Positions 54,915 to 62,709 of a stretch of 64,000 nucleotides of DNA are shown here, piece by piece (the stretch's first letter is position 1; each line of letters begins with the position of its first letter). A program made the translations under genes and the position numbers. Under the pieces are notes generated by a model, which worked only from the letters and a program-made list of their open reading frames with translations, was not told the DNA's origin and searched no databases. Origin of the DNA: CF-46 sp042408445 (lineage in GTDB: Bacteria; Chloroflexota; Limnocylindria; Limnocylindrales; CSP1-4). The stretch lies in the NCBI GenBank assembly GCA_042408445.1, contig JBHORC010000039.1, forward strand, positions 1 to 64,000, in the 5' to 3' direction.

Positions 54915-55928
54915 CTAGACCTCGATGTCGACGATCTTGCGGATCAGCATGAAGCCGATGAACATCATGAACCCGCCGACGAAGAGGATGACGACGCCGA
55001 GCGGCAGCCCGAAGGCGTCCGGCGGCTTGGCGAACATCGGGTCCATGAAGTGCGGCGCCGCCACGAACAGGAAGCCGGCAAGGCCGATCGGCAGGAAGCC
55101 GACGACATAGCCCGACATGCGCTGCTGCGCGGTGAGCGTCCGGATCTCGCCCTTGATGCGGACCCGCTCGCGGATCGTGAACGCGATCGAGTCGAGGATC
55201 TCGGCAAGGTTGCCGCCGACCGTGTGCTGGATGTTGATCGCGGTCGCCATCAGCTCGAGGTCGTCCGAGCGGACGCGGCGAACCATGTTCTCCATCGCCT
55301 GTTCGAACGGCAGGCCGAGGTTCACCTCGCGGATGACGCGGCTGAACTCGGTCGACATCGGCGGCCGCGATTCGCGGACGACGAGCTCGACGGCCTGGAG
55401 GAACGACGAGCCGGCGCGGAGGCCGTTCGCCAGCAGCATGATCGTGTCCGGGAGCTGCTTGTTGAAGGAATTGAGCCGTCCGGCCTTGCGGCGAGCGAGC
55501 CAGAACCGCGGCAGCAGGAACCCGACGAACACCCCGACAAGGAGCGCGATCGGGGTCCCGAGCGCCGGCAGGCCCAGCGACAGGGCGAGGAACAGCAGCG
55601 GGACGCCGACGATCGAGCCTGCCCAGATGGCGAGGAACTCCGACGGCTTCAGGCGAAGGTCGGCGCGGGCGATGTCACGGGCGAGGTTCGCCCCGAAGTC
55701 GCGCTGCTCGACGACCCGGTTGAGGTTCGCGAGCGCGACGCTCTGGGCGAGCAGGTCCGCGATCGCGCCCTGACCCGAGGGTTCCGGCTTGCCCGACTGG
55801 CGCGCCGATGCGTAGCGCTCCAGGCGAGCGCTCACACCGGACCCGCGGCCGGACGTCGCGATGCCGATGGCGATCAGGAAGATCGCGGCGGCCGCCACGC
55901 CGGCGACGGCGAGCGTCATGGGTGTCAC
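54915..55928 (-). CDS. tadB: Tad pilus inner-membrane platform protein TadB
   Basis: Partner platform protein of TadC. It has 337 residues: N-terminal helix, soluble part, two helices near 100-140, T2SF domain (QLPDTIMLLANGLRAGSSFL, HTVGGNLAEILDSIAF, MSGYVVGFLPIGLAGFLFVA) and a final helix. The start is GTG 55928 with GGAGG 7 nt upstream. It follows cpaF by 19 nt. Confidence 0.93.
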   Translation of the reverse strand: MTPMTLAVAGVAAAAIFLIAIGIATSGRGSGVSARLERYASARQSGKPEPSGQGAIADLLAQSVALANLNRVVEQRDFGANLARDIARADLRLKPSEFLAIWAGSIVGVPLLFLALSLGLPALGTPIALLVGVFVGFLLPRFWLARRKAGRLNSFNKQLPDTIMLLANGLRAGSSFLQAVELVVRESRPPMSTEFSRVIREVNLGLPFEQAMENMVRRVRSDDLELMATAINIQHTVGGNLAEILDSIAFTIRERVRIKGEIRTLTAQQRMSGYVVGFLPIGLAGFLFVAAPHFMDPMFAKPPDAFGLPLGVVILFVGGFMMFIGFMLIRKIVDIEV

Positions 55929-55947
55929 AGGCAGGCCTCCTCGGTGC

Positions 55948-57357
55948 TCAGTAGCTGAAGCCGAAGAGGTTCGGAGGCAGGTGGATCCCCATCACCTCGA
56001 ACTTCTCGACGAACTTCGGACGGATGCCGGTCGCCTTGAGGCGGCCCTGGATCTTGCCTTCGACGACCCCGGTCTGCTCGAAGACGAAGACATCCTGCAT
56101 GACGATGACGTCGCCTTCCATGCCCTGGACCTCGGTGATGTTGACGATCTTCCGGGTCCCGTCCTTCAGGCGGCTCTGCTGGACGATCAGGTCGACGGCG
56201 GACGCGACCTGCTCGCGGATGGCCCGGACCGGAAGGTCCACGCCGGCCATGAGCACCATCGTCTCGAGCCGGGCGAGCATGTCGCGAGGGCTGTTGGCGT
56301 GGCCGGTCGACATCGATCCGTCGTGGCCCGTGTTCATCGCCTGGAGCATGTCCAGCGCCTCACCGGCGCGGCACTCTCCGACGATGATCCGGTCGGGCCG
56401 CATCCGGAGCGAGTTCCGGACGAGCTCGCGGATCGGGATCGCACCCTTGCCTTCGATGTTCGGCGGGCGCGACTCGAGGGTCACGACGTGCTCCTGGCGG
56501 AGCTGGAGCTCGGCCGCGTCCTCGATCGTCACGATCCGCTCGTCGTTCGGGATGAACGACGAGAGGACGTTGAGGGTCGTGGTCTTGCCGGAGCCGGTGC
56601 CGCCGGAGACGAAGATGTTCAGCCGGGCCTCCACGCAGGCGCGGAGGAAGTCGAACATGTCGGCGGTGGCGGTGCCGAACCGGACCAGGTCGTCGACCGT
56701 GAAGGGCGACGCCGAGAACTTCCGGATCGTGATCACGGGGCCGACGAGCGACAGCGGCGGAATGATCGCGTTGACGCGGGAGCCGTCGGTCAGGCGGGCG
56801 TCGACCATCGGCGAGGACTCGTCCACGCGGCGACCGATCGGGGCGATGATCCGGTCGATGATCCGCATGACGTGGTCGTCGTTCTGGAAGACGACGTTCG
56901 TCAGCTCGAGCTTGCCCGACCGCTCGATGTAGACCTGGCGGGGGCCGTTGACCATGACCTCCGAGATCGACTCGTCGCGGAGGAGCGGCTCCAACGGTCC
57001 GAGGCCGATGATCTCGTCGGTGATCTGCTCGAGCATCCGGACGCGCTCGGCACGGGTCAGGGCGAGGCCTTCCTCGTCGATGACCTTGCCGAAGATCTCC
57101 TCGATCTGGCGCCGGACCTCGACCTGGTTCGACAGGTCGAGCTTCGGGTCCAGGTCCTGGATGACCCGGCTCTGGATGCGGAACTTGACGTCGCGGAAGG
57201 ACTCGCGGACGGGTCCCTGGGTCATCAGCCGCTGCGGCGCCGCGGCCGGCGGCGCTGCAGGGCCGGCCGGGCCGCCTGGAGCCGCCGGCACACCCGGTGT
57301 GGCCGGACCCGGTCCGGTGCCCGGACGGGCACTCTCGATCCGCTTCAGCAGTGACAT
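55948..57357 (-). CDS. cpaF: Tad pilus assembly ATPase CpaF/TadA
   Basis: Hexameric secretion ATPase that drives pilin polymerisation. It has 469 residues with a Pro/Ala/Gly-rich N-terminal region (about 10-45), an N-terminal domain with GPLEPLLRDESISEVMVNG, Walker A GGTGSGKT at 252-259, and RMRPDRIIVGECRAGEALDM followed by MNTGHDGSMSTGHANS (Asp and His boxes). AAGGGG lies about 9 nt before ATG 57357. It is 46 nt after cpaE. Confidence 0.95.
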   Translation of the reverse strand: MSLLKRIESARPGTGPGPATPGVPAAPGGPAGPAAPPAAAPQRLMTQGPVRESFRDVKFRIQSRVIQDLDPKLDLSNQVEVRRQIEEIFGKVIDEEGLALTRAERVRMLEQITDEIIGLGPLEPLLRDESISEVMVNGPRQVYIERSGKLELTNVVFQNDDHVMRIIDRIIAPIGRRVDESSPMVDARLTDGSRVNAIIPPLSLVGPVITIRKFSASPFTVDDLVRFGTATADMFDFLRACVEARLNIFVSGGTGSGKTTTLNVLSSFIPNDERIVTIEDAAELQLRQEHVVTLESRPPNIEGKGAIPIRELVRNSLRMRPDRIIVGECRAGEALDMLQAMNTGHDGSMSTGHANSPRDMLARLETMVLMAGVDLPVRAIREQVASAVDLIVQQSRLKDGTRKIVNITEVQGMEGDVIVMQDVFVFEQTGVVEGKIQGRLKATGIRPKFVEKFEVMGIHLPPNLFGFSY

Positions 57358-57403
57358 GTCAGCAACCCCTTATCGCCCCTCGGGCTCACTTCGACCGACG
57401 ACG

Positions 57404-58660
57404 TCATCGGAATGAGAACAGTGACTTCTTCTGGACCGCCTTGCGCACATCTTCCCCCGGCACTGCAACAGGCTCGCCGGTGAGGGATTCCGCCAGGCGG
57501 AGGACATCCTGGGAGACCTGCGCCTCCCGGTTCGAAAGGAAGAACGGAACCCCCCGGTTCAGCGCGTACACGACGGACCGACCGTCGCTCACGATCGTGT
57601 GGTCGACCTTGCGGCCGATCGAGCTCTCGACGTCCGACACGCGGATGCCCAGGCTCGAGTCCGCCCGGTTCAGCACGAGCTGGACCTTGTCCTCGTAGCC
57701 GAGCTGGGCGGCCACCTCGAGGAAGAGCCGCATGTTCTTGATGCTCGTGATCTCGAGGCTGAGCATCGTGAGGATCACGTCGGCGGCATCGAGGATCGTC
57801 AGCGTCGTCTCGTTGAACCACGAGGTGCAGTCGACGATCACGAGGTCGTGGCCGCGCCGGAGCGCCTCCAGGACGCGCCGCACGGCGGCCGGCGTCACGA
57901 GCTCCGCCATCTCGGGCGAGGGCGGGGCGAGGAGGACGCGGATCCCGGCGGAGTGGTTGATGACGAATGTGTCGAGCGACTCGGGCTCCCCGGCTTCGAG
58001 CTCGGGAACGAGGTCCGCGATCGACTTGTTCTTCGGGTTCAGGTTCAGGAGGACGCCGACGTCCCCGAACTGGAACGAGCCGTCCACGAGGACGACCGAC
58101 TTGCCGAGGTCCGTCGCGGCCGCGACCGCGAGGTTCACCGCGACCGTCGTCCGGCCCACGCCGCCCTTCGGGCTGAACACCGCGACGACGCGTCCCTCGT
58201 TGCCGCCGGTCTCTTGGCCGGCGGAGCTCCCGCCGGCGCCACTGCCCGCGACCGGGACGGTGGCCATCCGGCTGAGCTTCTCCTGCTCCCGGGTGTGGAC
58301 CTGGCGGATGGAGGCGGTGAGCTCGTCGCTGCTGAACGGCTTCACGAGGAACTCGCGAGCGCCGGCGAGCATCGAGCGGCGGAGGTAGTCCGCCTCGCCC
58401 TGGACCGACATCATCACGACGGCGGCGGTCGGCGCCGCGGCGGCGAGCCGCTCGGTGGTCGTGATGCCGTCCATGTCCGGCATGTTGATGTCCATCAGGA
58501 CGACATCCGGGCTGAGCTCGGCTGCGAGGCGGAGCGCCTCCGTGCCGGACGCGGCCGACCCGACCACCTCGATATCGCTCTCGAACCCGAGCAGCTTCGT
58601 GAGGTGGTCGCGGGTCTCGGAGATGTCGTCCACGATCAGGACGCGGATCTGGTCGGCCAT
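57404..58660 (-). CDS. cpaE: CpaE/TadZ-like protein: receiver domain + MinD-like ATPase
   Basis: Positions the Tad machine at the pole in other bacteria. It has 418 residues. Residues 1-120 are a complete response-regulator receiver with the acidic pair D11-D12, acceptor Asp57 (VVLMDINMPDMDG) and the Lys in LVKPF. Residues 155-400 are a ParA/MinD ATPase whose P-loop reads KGGVGRTT: the signature Lys is kept but the usual GKT Lys is Arg. VLVDGSFQFGDVGVLLNLNP is typical of this family. Many CpaE receivers lack the acceptor Asp, so this one may be phosphorylated. A large hairpin lies upstream. Confidence 0.9.
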   Translation of the reverse strand: MADQIRVLIVDDISETRDHLTKLLGFESDIEVVGSAASGTEALRLAAELSPDVVLMDINMPDMDGITTTERLAAAAPTAAVVMMSVQGEADYLRRSMLAGAREFLVKPFSSDELTASIRQVHTREQEKLSRMATVPVAGSGAGGSSAGQETGGNEGRVVAVFSPKGGVGRTTVAVNLAVAAATDLGKSVVLVDGSFQFGDVGVLLNLNPKNKSIADLVPELEAGEPESLDTFVINHSAGIRVLLAPPSPEMAELVTPAAVRRVLEALRRGHDLVIVDCTSWFNETTLTILDAADVILTMLSLEITSIKNMRLFLEVAAQLGYEDKVQLVLNRADSSLGIRVSDVESSIGRKVDHTIVSDGRSVVYALNRGVPFFLSNREAQVSQDVLRLAESLTGEPVAVPGEDVRKAVQKKSLFSFR

Positions 58661-58727
58661 GTCGTCAGGGGGTCCGATTCATCTCGTAACGGGTCGGGGA
58701 TGGAGGGCCGTCCGGCCCGGAGAAGTG

Positions 58728-58762
58728 GACGGGCGCGGGACCGGTGGTCCGACGCGCCCGTC
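58728..58762 (-). other. long hairpin between cpaB and cpaE
   Basis: An outer 10-bp stem (GACGGGCGCG with CGCGCCCGTC), a 2-nt bulge and an inner 5-bp stem (GGACC with GGTCC) around a 3-nt loop. No T run follows. It may lower read-through from cpaB into the cpaE-cpaF-tadBC genes or protect mRNA ends. Confidence 0.5.
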
Positions 58763-58814
58763 GCGCTGCCAGGATGGGTGGGCCGTCACACGGCCGGGTT
58801 GACGGTGGTTCGGG

Positions 58815-59711
58815 CTACTTGCCCTGTGCCGGGAGGATCGCTTCGACGAGCTCCGGGATCGGAACCGCGAAGTCGGTGGTGAGCTTCTTCAGCGTCACGC
58901 CCTCCGTGCCCGCGGGGGCCGGGATGGCGCCGTCCTTGAAGTCCGCGGCGGACCGGAGGATCAGGCTGATCGAGCCGTCGAGCTGGGCGAACTTCAGGAT
59001 CTCGGCCTGGGCCGGGGTGACCGCCAGGATGACGATCTCCTGCTGGCCGTTGAGCGACACCTGAGGCTGCTCACTGCCGCCGTTGCCGGCGTCGCCACCG
59101 GTCGAGGTCTGCTGGCCGTTGGCCGTCGTGGTCGGCGGCGGGAGCTGCCGGCACAGAACCTGCATGCCCTCGACGAGGAGCTTGACGCTCGTGCTGTTGA
59201 CGCCGGCGACGACGGTGATCGAGTTGTCCTGGGGGTTGAGGGTGACGACCGGGAACTTGTCACCGGTGAAGCCCACGACCGCATCCGTGTAGTCGCCTGC
59301 GTTGATGACGGTGCCGACGCCGGACACCTGGTCGACCTGGACCGACATGGCCCGGAGACCGGTCGGGACGTCGATGGTGCCGCAGCCGGTGCTGGCGGTG
59401 TCGAAGTCGGCGCTCACGAGCTGGGAGCCCGTGCCGATCTTCCGCCGGGCAACCTGGCCGATGACCAGCTTGTCGGAGGTGAAGGCATCCGTGCGCCGCT
59501 CGGTGGCAACATCCAACTCTTGGACTGCGACCATCGATCCAGTGATCGTCGTACCGAGAGGGATGTCCTGTGTCGCGAGGACCGTTGGTTCCTTCGAGAC
59601 GATCTGGTCGGGCGGCTTCGTCGTCGGGTTCAGCAGCAATGCGATTCCGACGAACGCGACGACCGCCAGGAACACCCCGACGAGCAGGACAAGGCGATTA
59701 GAACGCTTCAA
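58815..59711 (-). CDS. cpaB: Tad pilus assembly protein CpaB/RcpC
   Basis: Envelope component of the Tad secretion system. It has 298 residues from the proposed TTG 59711 start, chosen because GGGGAG lies 6 nt upstream; an upstream ATG at 59762 lacks a ribosome site. An N-terminal membrane helix (about 7-28) is followed by a SAF-like domain (TVLATQDIPLGTTITGSMVA) and an RcpC-type domain (LRAMSVQVDQVSGVGTVINA and AGDYTDAVVG). TATAGT at 59773-59778 on this strand is a weak -10 candidate. The low-complexity Gly/Thr insert near the middle is extra. Confidence 0.88.
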   Translation of the reverse strand: MKRSNRLVLLVGVFLAVVAFVGIALLLNPTTKPPDQIVSKEPTVLATQDIPLGTTITGSMVAVQELDVATERRTDAFTSDKLVIGQVARRKIGTGSQLVSADFDTASTGCGTIDVPTGLRAMSVQVDQVSGVGTVINAGDYTDAVVGFTGDKFPVVTLNPQDNSITVVAGVNSTSVKLLVEGMQVLCRQLPPPTTTANGQQTSTGGDAGNGGSEQPQVSLNGQQEIVILAVTPAQAEILKFAQLDGSISLILRSAADFKDGAIPAPAGTEGVTLKKLTTDFAVPIPELVEAILPAQGK

Positions 59712-59897
59712 GTTGATCTCCCCAGGCCGTGTGACAGGTGGCAACACTGTAGCACCGGCCAAAGGGCCCGCGACTATACGAAAGGCCTAGGACTACTGGG
59801 AGGATTCGGCAGGAAATCACGCGTCGAGCAAGGTGATTCGCAAGGTGAGGGCTCGCCGCGCGCACCGCTCCGGACCGCTCCCCGGCGAGGCAACGAA

Positions 59898-59924
59898 CGG
59901 CCCGTCCGGAGGCCGGACGGGCCG
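59898..59924 (-). terminator. hairpin terminator after pilin gene 1
   Basis: CGGCCCGTCCGG, 3-nt loop, CCGGACGGGCCG: a perfect 12-bp stem, followed on the minus strand by TTCGTT. It lies 24 nt after the pilin stop and would separate pilin from cpaB expression. Confidence 0.65.
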
Positions 59925-59947
59925 AGGCGATGAGATCGCGTGGTGAA

Positions 59948-60139
59948 CTACTGGACGGACTGGATCGTGCTCCCGACGACGCTGAGCTTGCTGCTGACCT
60001 GTTGCCCCATGAAGAGCAACGCGACGATGGCGACGATGGCGATGAGTCCGAGGATGAGTGCGTATTCAGCGAGGCCTTGGCCGTCGACTGCGTTCCACCA
60101 CTGGCGCATCCTGGCGGAGATCCGCCGGAGCTGGGACAC
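59948..60139 (-). CDS. Flp/Fap-type pilin, copy 1
   Basis: A 63-residue prepilin. A basic leader (RRISARMRQWWN) ends at a prepilin-peptidase site in DGQGLAEYALILGL, with Gly before the cut and the Glu-Tyr pair conserved in Flp pilins. A 22-residue hydrophobic helix follows and the mature chain ends SSKLSVVGSTIQSVQ. GTG 60139 is chosen because a perfect AAGGAGGTGA lies 5-6 nt upstream. It has its own TTGACA promoter and a terminator-like hairpin, so it is probably the major, highly expressed pilin. Confidence 0.9.
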   Translation of the reverse strand: MSQLRRISARMRQWWNAVDGQGLAEYALILGLIAIVAIVALLFMGQQVSSKLSVVGSTIQSVQ

Positions 60140-60144
60140 CTGAT

Positions 60145-60154
60145 TCACCTCCTT
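60145..60154 (-). promoter_or_regulatory. perfect ribosome binding site of pilin 1
   Basis: AAGGAGGTGA, fully complementary to the usual 16S rRNA 3' end over 10 nt and the strongest Shine-Dalgarno in the window. It decides the GTG 60139 start over the GTG embedded in it. Confidence 0.8.
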
Positions 60155-60212
60155 CCCGAAGGTACGTGACGGGCCCGGGCGACGATGACGAACCCCGGCC
60201 CCCCGGAACGCC

Positions 60213-60240
60213 ACGGTAGGCTGCCCGCCGGGCCTGTCAA
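60213..60240 (-). promoter_or_regulatory. promoter of pilin 1
   Basis: On the minus strand a perfect TTGACA (60235-60240), a 16-nt spacer and TACCGT (60213-60218). The predicted leader is about 67 nt. Confidence 0.65.
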
Positions 60241-60471
60241 TAGGCCCGTTCGTACAGCCCGGCGCGGTCGTGCACCGGAGGCGAGATCCGGCGCAGAACG
60301 CCCGGATCGGTTGATCGGAGATCGCCGGGAGCGATACCGCCCTCGTTGCCTCCGGTTCGTTGAGGATCGGCCCCTCGCCGACCCCGTCGCGATCGTGGCG
60401 ACGCGCAGGGCACGGGTCAAGGCCTCGACGGCGATTGTGTTGACGCCGGGCGAACCCGCCGGAGACGCGAA

Positions 60472-60500
60472 GACCGCCGGCGCGAGCTGCGCCGGCGGTC
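60472..60500 (-). terminator. hairpin terminator after pilin gene 2
   Basis: GACCGCCGGCGC and GCGCCGGCGGTC form a perfect 12-bp stem around a 5-nt loop, followed on the minus strand by TTCG. It lies 22 nt after the pilin 2 stop. Confidence 0.65.
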
Positions 60501-60522
60501 CCGGATCCACGGGTGACGCGCG

Positions 60523-60693
60523 TCAGACGGACGCGCCGACCTTCGACAGGATCGTGCTGACCTGCTGGCCGAGGAAGATGAGGGCGATGATCGCGACGAT
60601 CGCGATCAGGGCGAGGATCAGCGCATATTCCGCGAGACCCTGGCCGTCCTCATCCCGACGAATACGTGCGATGAGTCCTGAAATCAATGACAT
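60523..60693 (-). CDS. Flp/Fap-type pilin, copy 2
   Basis: A 56-residue prepilin beginning MSLISGLIARIRRDEDGQG with the processing site GQGLAEYALILAL. The helix and tail end FLGQQVSTILSKVGASV. From DEDGQG onward it differs from copy 3 at a single residue (Gln43 against Ser). ATG 60693 has AAAGGAGG 7 nt upstream. It has a separate TTGACA promoter and hairpin terminator. Too short to be noticed by length filters, but the pilin motif and ribosome site make it certain. Confidence 0.92.
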   Translation of the reverse strand: MSLISGLIARIRRDEDGQGLAEYALILALIAIVAIIALIFLGQQVSTILSKVGASV

Positions 60694-60743
60694 CTGGGGA
60701 CCTCCTTTCCTCAAAAGCTCCCGGCCGGGCCGAGGCGGGCGCC

Positions 60744-60773
60744 ACGCTACGGGGTCCGGAAGCCCGGTGTCAA
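60744..60773 (-). promoter_or_regulatory. promoter of pilin 2
   Basis: On the minus strand TTGACA (60768-60773), an 18-nt spacer and TAGCGT (60744-60749). Both the perfect -35 and the TAnCGT -10 resemble the pilin 1 promoter, suggesting shared regulation. Confidence 0.65.
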
Positions 60774-60843
60774 TGCGGAGCAGGCCGCATTCGTGGTCGA
60801 GTCGCACCACACAGCGAGGACCGAGGGCACGGTCGGGGACATG

Positions 60844-60877
60844 AAAAAGCCGCCGGAGCCTTTCGGCTCCGGCGGCT
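60844..60877 (-). terminator. intrinsic terminator after pilin gene 3
   Basis: AGCCGCCGGAGCC, loop GAAA, GGCTCCGGCGGCT then TTTT on the minus strand: a 13-bp stem with a GNRA-type loop and U run, the clearest terminator in the window. Confidence 0.93.
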
Positions 60878-60899
60878 CGATCGTCGTGTTGCGAGTCGG

Positions 60900-61073
60900 C
60901 TAGACCGACGCGCCGACCTTCGACAGGATCGTGCTGACCTGGCTCCCAAGGAAGATGAGAGCGATGATCGCGACGATCGCGATGAGGGCGAGGATCAGCG
61001 CGTACTCCGCGAGACCCTGGCCGTCCTCGTCGCTGCGGTTGAGCTTCGCGAGGAACTGGTGAACGAGCGCCAT
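60900..61073 (-). CDS. Flp/Fap-type pilin, copy 3
   Basis: A 57-residue prepilin. The leader MALVHQFLAKLNRSDEDGQG differs from copy 2 up to the Asp-Glu-Asp, after which the mature part GLAEYALILALIAIVAIIAL and FLGSQVSTILSKVGASV is almost identical. ATG 61073 has AGGAGG with an 8-nt spacer. A textbook terminator follows. I see no clear promoter in the 140 nt upstream. Near identity of DNA as well as protein to copy 2 points to recent duplication or gene conversion. Confidence 0.92.
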   Translation of the reverse strand: MALVHQFLAKLNRSDEDGQGLAEYALILALIAIVAIIALIFLGSQVSTILSKVGASV

Positions 61074-61214
61074 TGAGGCAGCCTCCTGGATGAGTACTCA
61101 GCCCTCAATCGAGGGCGGCGCCATGATGGCAAACGGGAGCGGTGAACTCCACTAGGCAATTCGTACCAGTGGACCCGGCCGGATTCCGCGAACCGGACGG
61201 GGGCCGGATCTCCG

Positions 61215-61460
61215 TCACGTTGCCGCGTCGATCGCGTCCCCGACGGCCTCCAGCACCGCGCTCAGCGTCGACCCGAACACGACGAGCAGCACGACGGCGA
61301 GCAGCGCGGAGAGCGAGAGGATCAGGCCGTACTCGACGATGCCCTGGCCGCGGGCCGACAGGCCACGGTCCGCGAGGCGACCGGCCGCGAGGCGACGGGC
61401 CGCGAGGCGGCCGGGACCAGACAGGAGGTCGAGGAGCTCAGCCGGCCGCGACAGCGGCAT
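61215..61460 (-). CDS. Flp-like pilin, divergent copy 4 with long leader
   Basis: About 81 residues. The C-terminal half has a pilin-type site GQGIVEYGLILSLSALLAVV with Gly before and Glu-Tyr after the expected cut, a hydrophobic helix, and the tail LSAVLEAVGDAIDAAT. The leader is unusually long (about 37 residues) and is made partly from a 15-nt tandem repeat giving Arg-Leu-Ala units. No ribosome site is visible; ATG 61460 or GTG 61472 lie inside the end of the upstream kinase-like gene, so translation may be coupled. It may be a minor pilin. Confidence 0.65.
   Translation of the reverse strand: MPLSRPAELLDLLSGPGRLAARRLAAGRLADRGLSARGQGIVEYGLILSLSALLAVVLLVVFGSTLSAVLEAVGDAIDAAT
61371..61415. 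repeat. 15-bp tandem repeat in the pilin 4 leader
   Basis: Three units starting CGCGAGGCG at 61371, 61386 and 61401. They encode Arg-Leu-Ala-rich units on the minus strand and could vary in number without shifting the frame. Confidence 0.65.
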
Positions 61461-62700
61461 CGACGACCGCACGATCGGCAGCGCCGTCCTCGGCCGGCGC
61501 TTCGGCTTCGACCCGCAGATGCAGCCGGCCGCCGCCCTCGGCGAGCTCGACCTGGATGCCGGTCGTCGCGGCCCGCTGCTGGATCTCCCGCCACGTTGCA
61601 GGGGGCAGGTTGATCGCGGCGGACCCGCGGGCCGAGGTGGCTGCCGCCTCGGCCTGCTCGCGCCGCTCGACGAGCATCGCGCCGAGCGCCGGTGGCAGAT
61701 CGCCGCCCGCCGAGTTCTCGGCGTTGGTCGCCTCCTGGACCTGGCGGTCCGCGGCGGCCATCGCGGCGGTCGGGCGACGAGTCGCGCGCAGCTCCGCGTC
61801 GACGGTCGTCTCCGTCCAGTCGAGACGGATCCCGACCGAATCCGGCCGCGCCGCGAGATAGGCGGCGAGCGCCTCGTCGAGGATCCGGAAGAGGCTGCTC
61901 TCGAGGTCGACCGTCAGGCGACGATCCTGGCCGACGGAGTCGAACTCGACGGCGAGGCCCGCCCGGCGGCCGCGTTCGCGGGCCGTCCGGCGGAGCGTGG
62001 GAACGAGCCCCAGGTCGTCGAGGACCATCGGCCGGACGTCGAAGATGAACGTCTTCGTCGCCTCCAGCGTCTGCTGGACCATCTGGACGAGCAGCTGGAG
62101 CTCGGATCGCGCGCCGGTGAGGTCGCGGCCGAGCAGCCGCTCCACGATCTGCGCCTGCAGGACGATGTTCGTGAGGCTCTGGGCGGGACCGTCATGCATC
62201 GCCCTGGCGATCTCGCGGCGGAGATCCTCCTGGGCATTGAGGACGATCCGCGACATCGGTGGCGGCGCGTCGGCACCTTCAGCGTCTGCGGGCGTGTCCG
62301 CTCCGCCGGACCGGGCAGCGGGCCCGGGCGAGGCCGCGGTGTCGCCGTAGCGGTCCGTCACGTCCACGAGCGAGTCCCGGAACCGGGCGAGCGTCTTGCG
62401 CTTGCCCTCGAGCACGTCGACCTGGGCCTCCATGACGGCGGCCCGACGGGTCAGCGTCACGAGCTGGGCGTTCAGCGCCGCGAGATCCTCGGGGGGCAGC
62501 GCGGCGGAGGCGGCCAGGCGATCGGCCGCCTGGACACGCTTCTGCTCGTGGCGGCTCGCCTCGGTCCGCGCCTGCGAGACGAGCATCTCGATCTCGGCCA
62601 GCTCGCGGTCCAGACCCTGGACCTCGAAGGCGAGACGGGTGGCGAGATCACCGACGGAGGCGGGAGCCTCGTCGGCCGGTTCGCGCTGTGCTGAGGACAC
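61438..62700 (-). CDS. DegS/NarX-like sensor-kinase protein with degenerate ATPase domain
   Basis: A 420-residue cytoplasmic protein with no membrane helix. Residues 18-115 are a predicted coiled coil; the HisKA_3 region has LRREIARAMHDGPAQSL with phospho-acceptor His169 and continues to IFDVRPMVLDDLGLVPTLR. The C-terminal region that should be the HATPase domain is weak: where active relatives have an Asn in the N box it reads ILDEALAAYLAARPDSV, and no DDGxG or later G box is seen. It may be a pseudokinase, or a His donor/acceptor for the canonical kinase encoded two genes upstream. The regulator gene ends 9 nt before. Confidence 0.8.
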   Translation of the reverse strand: MSSAQREPADEAPASVGDLATRLAFEVQGLDRELAEIEMLVSQARTEASRHEQKRVQAADRLAASAALPPEDLAALNAQLVTLTRRAAVMEAQVDVLEGKRKTLARFRDSLVDVTDRYGDTAASPGPAARSGGADTPADAEGADAPPPMSRIVLNAQEDLRREIARAMHDGPAQSLTNIVLQAQIVERLLGRDLTGARSELQLLVQMVQQTLEATKTFIFDVRPMVLDDLGLVPTLRRTARERGRRAGLAVEFDSVGQDRRLTVDLESSLFRILDEALAAYLAARPDSVGIRLDWTETTVDAELRATRRPTAAMAAADRQVQEATNAENSAGGDLPPALGAMLVERREQAEAAATSARGSAAINLPPATWREIQQRAATTGIQVELAEGGGRLHLRVEAEAPAEDGAADRAVVDAAVAAG

Positions 62701-62709
62701 GGGTGCCGA

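Larger units (their letters stand above)
60140..60522. other. gap between pilin genes 1 and 2
   Basis: About 380 bases holding, from right to left, the hairpin after pilin 2 (60472-60500), the promoter of pilin 1 (60213-60240) and its ribosome site. The stretch 60241-60470 has no recognisable gene. Confidence 0.6.
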
